Shown here in pieces: positions 5,504 to 7,784 of a stretch of DNA of 7,784 bases (its first letter is position 1; the number at the start of each line of letters is the position of its first letter). The translations under genes and the position numbers were made by a program. The stretch spans positions 1 to 7,784 of the forward strand of contig JAFACJ010000172.1 in assembly GCA_023425615.1 (NCBI GenBank), written 5' to 3'. The stretch comes from Actinomycetes bacterium (GTDB lineage Bacteria > Actinomycetota > Actinomycetes > Streptosporangiales > Streptosporangiaceae). Below the pieces are notes generated by a model, which saw only the letters and a program-made list of their open reading frames with translations, searched no databases and was not told the DNA's origin.

Positions 5504-7105
5504 ATGCTGGTGCACGCGGCGGTGGCCGAGGCCCTGCGCGGACTCGGGGTGGACACCGTGTTCGGGCTGATGGGCGACGGCAACATGCACACGCTCGTCG
5601 ACTTCGTCACGTCGGGCGGCCGGTACGTCGGCTCCGTCCACGAGGCGGGCGCCGTCTCCATGGCGGACGGCTACGCCCGTGTCGGCGGACGGCTCGGCGT
5701 CGCCTCGATCACCCACGGACCGGGCGTCTCCAACGCCCTCACCGCGCTGACCGAGGCCGTGCGTGCACGCAGCCCCCTGCTCGTCCTCACCGGGGACACC
5801 CCCGCCCGGCCCGACCACCTGCAGCGGCTCGACCTGCGGGCGGCGGCCGGGCTCACCGGCGCGTCCTACCACCGGGTGCTGCGGCCCTCGGACGCGGTGG
5901 GCGACCTCGTCGCGGCGGCGCGGTCGGCGCTCGCCACGGGACGTCCCGTGCTGTTCGACGTGCCGGTCGACCTGCAGAAGGCAGACTTCGACGCGCCGGT
6001 CACGGTCCGTCCGCTTCCGGCGCGGCAGGCGGTCGAGCCCGACCCCGACGCGCTCGACCGGGCACTGGGCGCCATCGTCTCGGCCCGCCGCCCCGTCATC
6101 GTGGCAGGGCGCGGCGCGGCCGGGGCGCGGATGGAGCTCGTCGAGCTCGCCGATCTGATCGGCGCCCCGCTGGGCACGACGCTGCTCGGCAAGGACCTGT
6201 TCCGCGGGCATCCCCTCGACCTCGGTGTCATCGGCACCCTCAGCACCGCGATCACGACCGAGACGGTGCTCGCCGCCGACTGCGTGATCGTCTTCGGTGC
6301 GGGGCTCAACCGCTACACCACGGCGGAGGGATCCCTGCTGGACGGGAAGGCGGTCGTCAGGATCGACGTGGATCCAGCCCACCCCGACAGCGTCGTCGGG
6401 GATGCCGCCGCCACGGCACGGGCCATGGCCACGCAGCTGAGAGAGGTCGGCTACCGGTTCCCGGCCTCGCGTACCTCGGCTCTCTCGACCCTGGCGACCG
6501 CGCTCTCCTCCCACTCCCCGCGCGAGGAGTTCGCCGACCGGTCCGGCTCAGGGACCATCGACGCCCGGACCGCCGTCATCCGCCTCGATGAGCTCCTGCC
6601 GGAGGAACGGGTCGTCGTCACCGACACCGGGCGGTTCGTGTACGCGCCATGGCGGTATCTGCACGTGCCGGAGCCCTCCGCGTTCGCGCACACGCTGAAC
6701 TTCGCTGCCATCGGGCTCGGGCTCGCCACCGCGATCGGCGCGGCCGCCGCCTCACCCGACCGGCTGACCGTCGCGGTCATCGGCGACGGCGGCGGCATGA
6801 TGGGCATCACCGAGCTGATCACCGCCTCCCACGCCGGGCTGCCGCTGCTCGTCGTCGTCTGCAACGACGGCGCCTACGGCATGGAGTACCGCGGTCTCGA
6901 ACTGGCCGGATGCGACACGGCCCCGTCCCTGCTGGCCTGGCCCGACCTCGCGGACGTCGCACGCCCCCTCGGCGCCGACGCCGTCACCGTCCGTGACCTG
7001 GCCGAGCTGGAGGAGGCCGTCGCCTCCCTCAAGCTCCCGCTGGCCCGCCCCATGGTCCTCGAACTCAAGAACGACCCGGCCGTCGACGTCGGTGACTTCG
7101 CGTAA
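5504..7105 (+). CDS. Thiamine diphosphate-dependent enzyme (acetolactate synthase/benzoylformate decarboxylase superfamily)
   Basis: This 533-residue protein has the three-domain layout of ThDP 2-oxo-acid decarboxylases and acetolactate synthase-like enzymes. The N-terminal Pyr domain (about 1-170) carries the cofactor-activating Glu in HEAGAVSMADGYAR (E47). The central domain (about 185-320) includes VIVAGRGA. The C-terminal PP domain (about 350-533) has GDG at 427-429 and N454-D455 in CNDGAYG, forming the Mg-ThDP motif. Residues 70-77, THGPGVSN, have His (H71) where acetolactate synthases usually have Ser; benzoylformate decarboxylase has a catalytic His at nearly this place (H70). That tilts the guess toward a 2-oxo-acid decarboxylase or carboligase rather than branched-chain amino acid synthesis, and no small regulatory subunit gene follows. 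AAGGAG at 5490-5495, inside the end of the preceding gene, serves the ATG at 5504. The product aldehyde would suit the aldehyde dehydrogenase upstream. Substrate unknown. Confidence 0.88.
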   Translation: MLVHAAVAEALRGLGVDTVFGLMGDGNMHTLVDFVTSGGRYVGSVHEAGAVSMADGYARVGGRLGVASITHGPGVSNALTALTEAVRARSPLLVLTGDTPARPDHLQRLDLRAAAGLTGASYHRVLRPSDAVGDLVAAARSALATGRPVLFDVPVDLQKADFDAPVTVRPLPARQAVEPDPDALDRALGAIVSARRPVIVAGRGAAGARMELVELADLIGAPLGTTLLGKDLFRGHPLDLGVIGTLSTAITTETVLAADCVIVFGAGLNRYTTAEGSLLDGKAVVRIDVDPAHPDSVVGDAAATARAMATQLREVGYRFPASRTSALSTLATALSSHSPREEFADRSGSGTIDARTAVIRLDELLPEERVVVTDTGRFVYAPWRYLHVPEPSAFAHTLNFAAIGLGLATAIGAAAASPDRLTVAVIGDGGGMMGITELITASHAGLPLLVVVCNDGAYGMEYRGLELAGCDTAPSLLAWPDLADVARPLGADAVTVRDLAELEEAVASLKLPLARPMVLELKNDPAVDVGDFA

Positions 7106-7125
7106 TCTCCACGGTTCTTCTCGTC

Positions 7126-7131
7126 AGGAGG
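7126..7131 (+). promoter_or_regulatory. Ribosome binding site fixing a second TTG start
   Basis: A perfect AGGAGG lies five bases before the TTG at 7137-7139. No ATG occurs in that frame until well inside the conserved domain, so this site decides the start of the aldolase-fold gene. Confidence 0.75.
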
Positions 7132-7136
7132 TCCTT

Positions 7137-7784
7137 TTGCTCGCCGATCCCGCCGCCGGTCCCGCCACCGCCGAGGCGACCGTCGCCGAACGCGACCGCC
7201 GCAAGTTCGTCCTCGCCGCCTCGTACCGCATGTTCGCCCGTTTCGGCTTCGGCGAGGGGGCCGCCGGACACATCACCGTCCGGGACCCGGAGTTCCACGA
7301 CCGCTTCTGGGTGGGGCCGTTCGGCCGCTACTTCGGCACCATGAAGCCGTCCGATCTGCTGCTGGTGGATCACGAGGGCGCCATCGTCGAAGGCGAAGGC
7401 ACCATCAACCGCGCCGCGTTCTTCATCCATTCCGCCGTCCACCTGGAGCGCCCCGACGTGCAGGGCGTGGCACACGCCCACGGCCTGTACGGCAAGACCT
7501 TCGCCAGCCTCCCGCGCCTCCTGGCCCCGCTGACCCAGGACTCCTGCGCCTTCTACGGCCGCCACGCCCGCTTCGCCGAGTTCAACGGAGTCGTCCTCGA
7601 CGCCGGCTACGCCCGTGACCTGGCCGCGTCACTCGGCTCGCACCGCGCCCTCATCCTCGCCAACCACGGGCACTTGACGGCGGCTTCCACCCTGGAGGCC
7701 GCCGTCTGGTGGTTCGTCACCATGGAGCGCTCCTTCCAGTCCGAGCTCCTGGCCCGAGCCGCCGACACCCCCGTCGAGATCCCG
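7137..7784 (+). CDS. Class II aldolase/adducin-fold protein, N-terminal 216 codons (runs off window)
   Basis: The frame is open from a TTG start (AGGAGG five bases upstream) to the window end without a stop. It shows the class II aldolase/adducin fold: an N-terminal helix with AASYRMFARFGFGEGAAGHITV, a GTMKPSDLLLVD strand, the metal-ligand pair HAH (H113, H115), ALTQDSCAFYG-like LTQDSCAFYG, and the third His in ANHGHL (H177). True sugar-phosphate aldolases have a catalytic Glu in an SSE-type motif about four residues before a His; here the equivalent is INRAAFFIH with Ala at 94. That INRAAF/HAH/TQD pattern is what I recall for the branch containing CloR and NovR, non-heme iron enzymes that oxidatively decarboxylate aryl-pyruvate-type substrates. 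A metal-dependent oxygenase or lyase is therefore as likely as an aldolase. It follows the ThDP gene by 31 bases and is probably in the same operon. About 30-60 C-terminal residues appear to be missing. Confidence 0.85.
   Translation, partial: MLADPAAGPATAEATVAERDRRKFVLAASYRMFARFGFGEGAAGHITVRDPEFHDRFWVGPFGRYFGTMKPSDLLLVDHEGAIVEGEGTINRAAFFIHSAVHLERPDVQGVAHAHGLYGKTFASLPRLLAPLTQDSCAFYGRHARFAEFNGVVLDAGYARDLAASLGSHRALILANHGHLTAASTLEAAVWWFVTMERSFQSELLARAADTPVEIP

Noticed and set aside
3957..6514. Two long minus-strand open frames (3957-5501 and 5351-6514)
   Set aside because: Both are antisense to the CCR-like and ThDP genes and have the same biased composition without family motifs.
2842..7105. 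Taurine degradation (taurine:pyruvate aminotransferase plus sulfoacetaldehyde acetyltransferase)
   Set aside because: The aminotransferase is compatible, but the ThDP protein is shorter than Xsc and looks like a decarboxylase-type enzyme, and no sulfite or acetyl-phosphate gene is present.
1..7784. tRNA, rRNA, CRISPR array, insertion sequence or attachment site
   Set aside because: I saw no cloverleaf-like sequence, no spaced repeat array, no transposase frame and no terminal inverted repeats; coding density is nearly complete and composition uniform apart from the 2132-2269 gap.

Overview
The window is very GC-rich and nearly every codon ends in G or C. It uses GTG/TTG as well as ATG starts and is packed with co-directional genes, which together point to a high-GC actinomycete. 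I cannot place it more precisely; a Streptosporangiales-type genome such as Actinomadura is only a guess. There are no tRNA or rRNA genes, no CRISPR array, no insertion sequence and no credible minus-strand gene.

Layout, all on the + strand: (1) the C-terminal 200 codons of a zinc-type alcohol dehydrogenase resembling the NDMA-dependent (mycofactocin-associated) family; (2) an NAD(P)-dependent aldehyde dehydrogenase from a TTG start; (3) a 138-base gap holding a terminator-like hairpin, a palindrome with 12-base direct repeats, and an AT-richer inverted repeat just before the next gene, which looks like the boundary between two transcription units; (4) a small protein of the 'amino acid synthesis' family (PF06684 type); (5) a class III PLP aminotransferase joined to it by an ATGA overlap; (6) a medium-chain reductase of the crotonyl-CoA carboxylase/reductase family; (7) a thiamine-diphosphate enzyme of the acetolactate synthase/benzoylformate decarboxylase superfamily; (8) the first 216 codons of a class II aldolase/adducin-fold protein, cut off by the window edge.

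Genes 4 to 8 are separated by -4, 32, 5 and 31 bases and are very likely one operon. Genes 1 and 2 form a compact alcohol-to-aldehyde-to-acid oxidation pair just upstream. Together the set looks like a catabolic pathway in which an alcohol is oxidised, an amino group is removed by the transaminase, a 2-oxo acid is handled by the ThDP enzyme, and an enoyl-CoA or related enoyl compound is reduced. The substrate cannot be read from the sequence. No transporter, regulator, CoA ligase, polyketide synthase or ethylmalonyl-CoA pathway partner lies inside the window.

The most interesting points are these. The CCR-like enzyme has Tyr-Asp where characterised carboxylating enzymes have Phe-Glu in the CO2 pocket, so it may be mainly a reductase. 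The aldolase-fold protein lacks the usual catalytic Glu but keeps its metal-binding His residues, as in CloR/NovR-type proteins. A poorly understood AA_synth protein is translationally coupled to an aminotransferase. The repeats at 2170-2255 look like an operator region.
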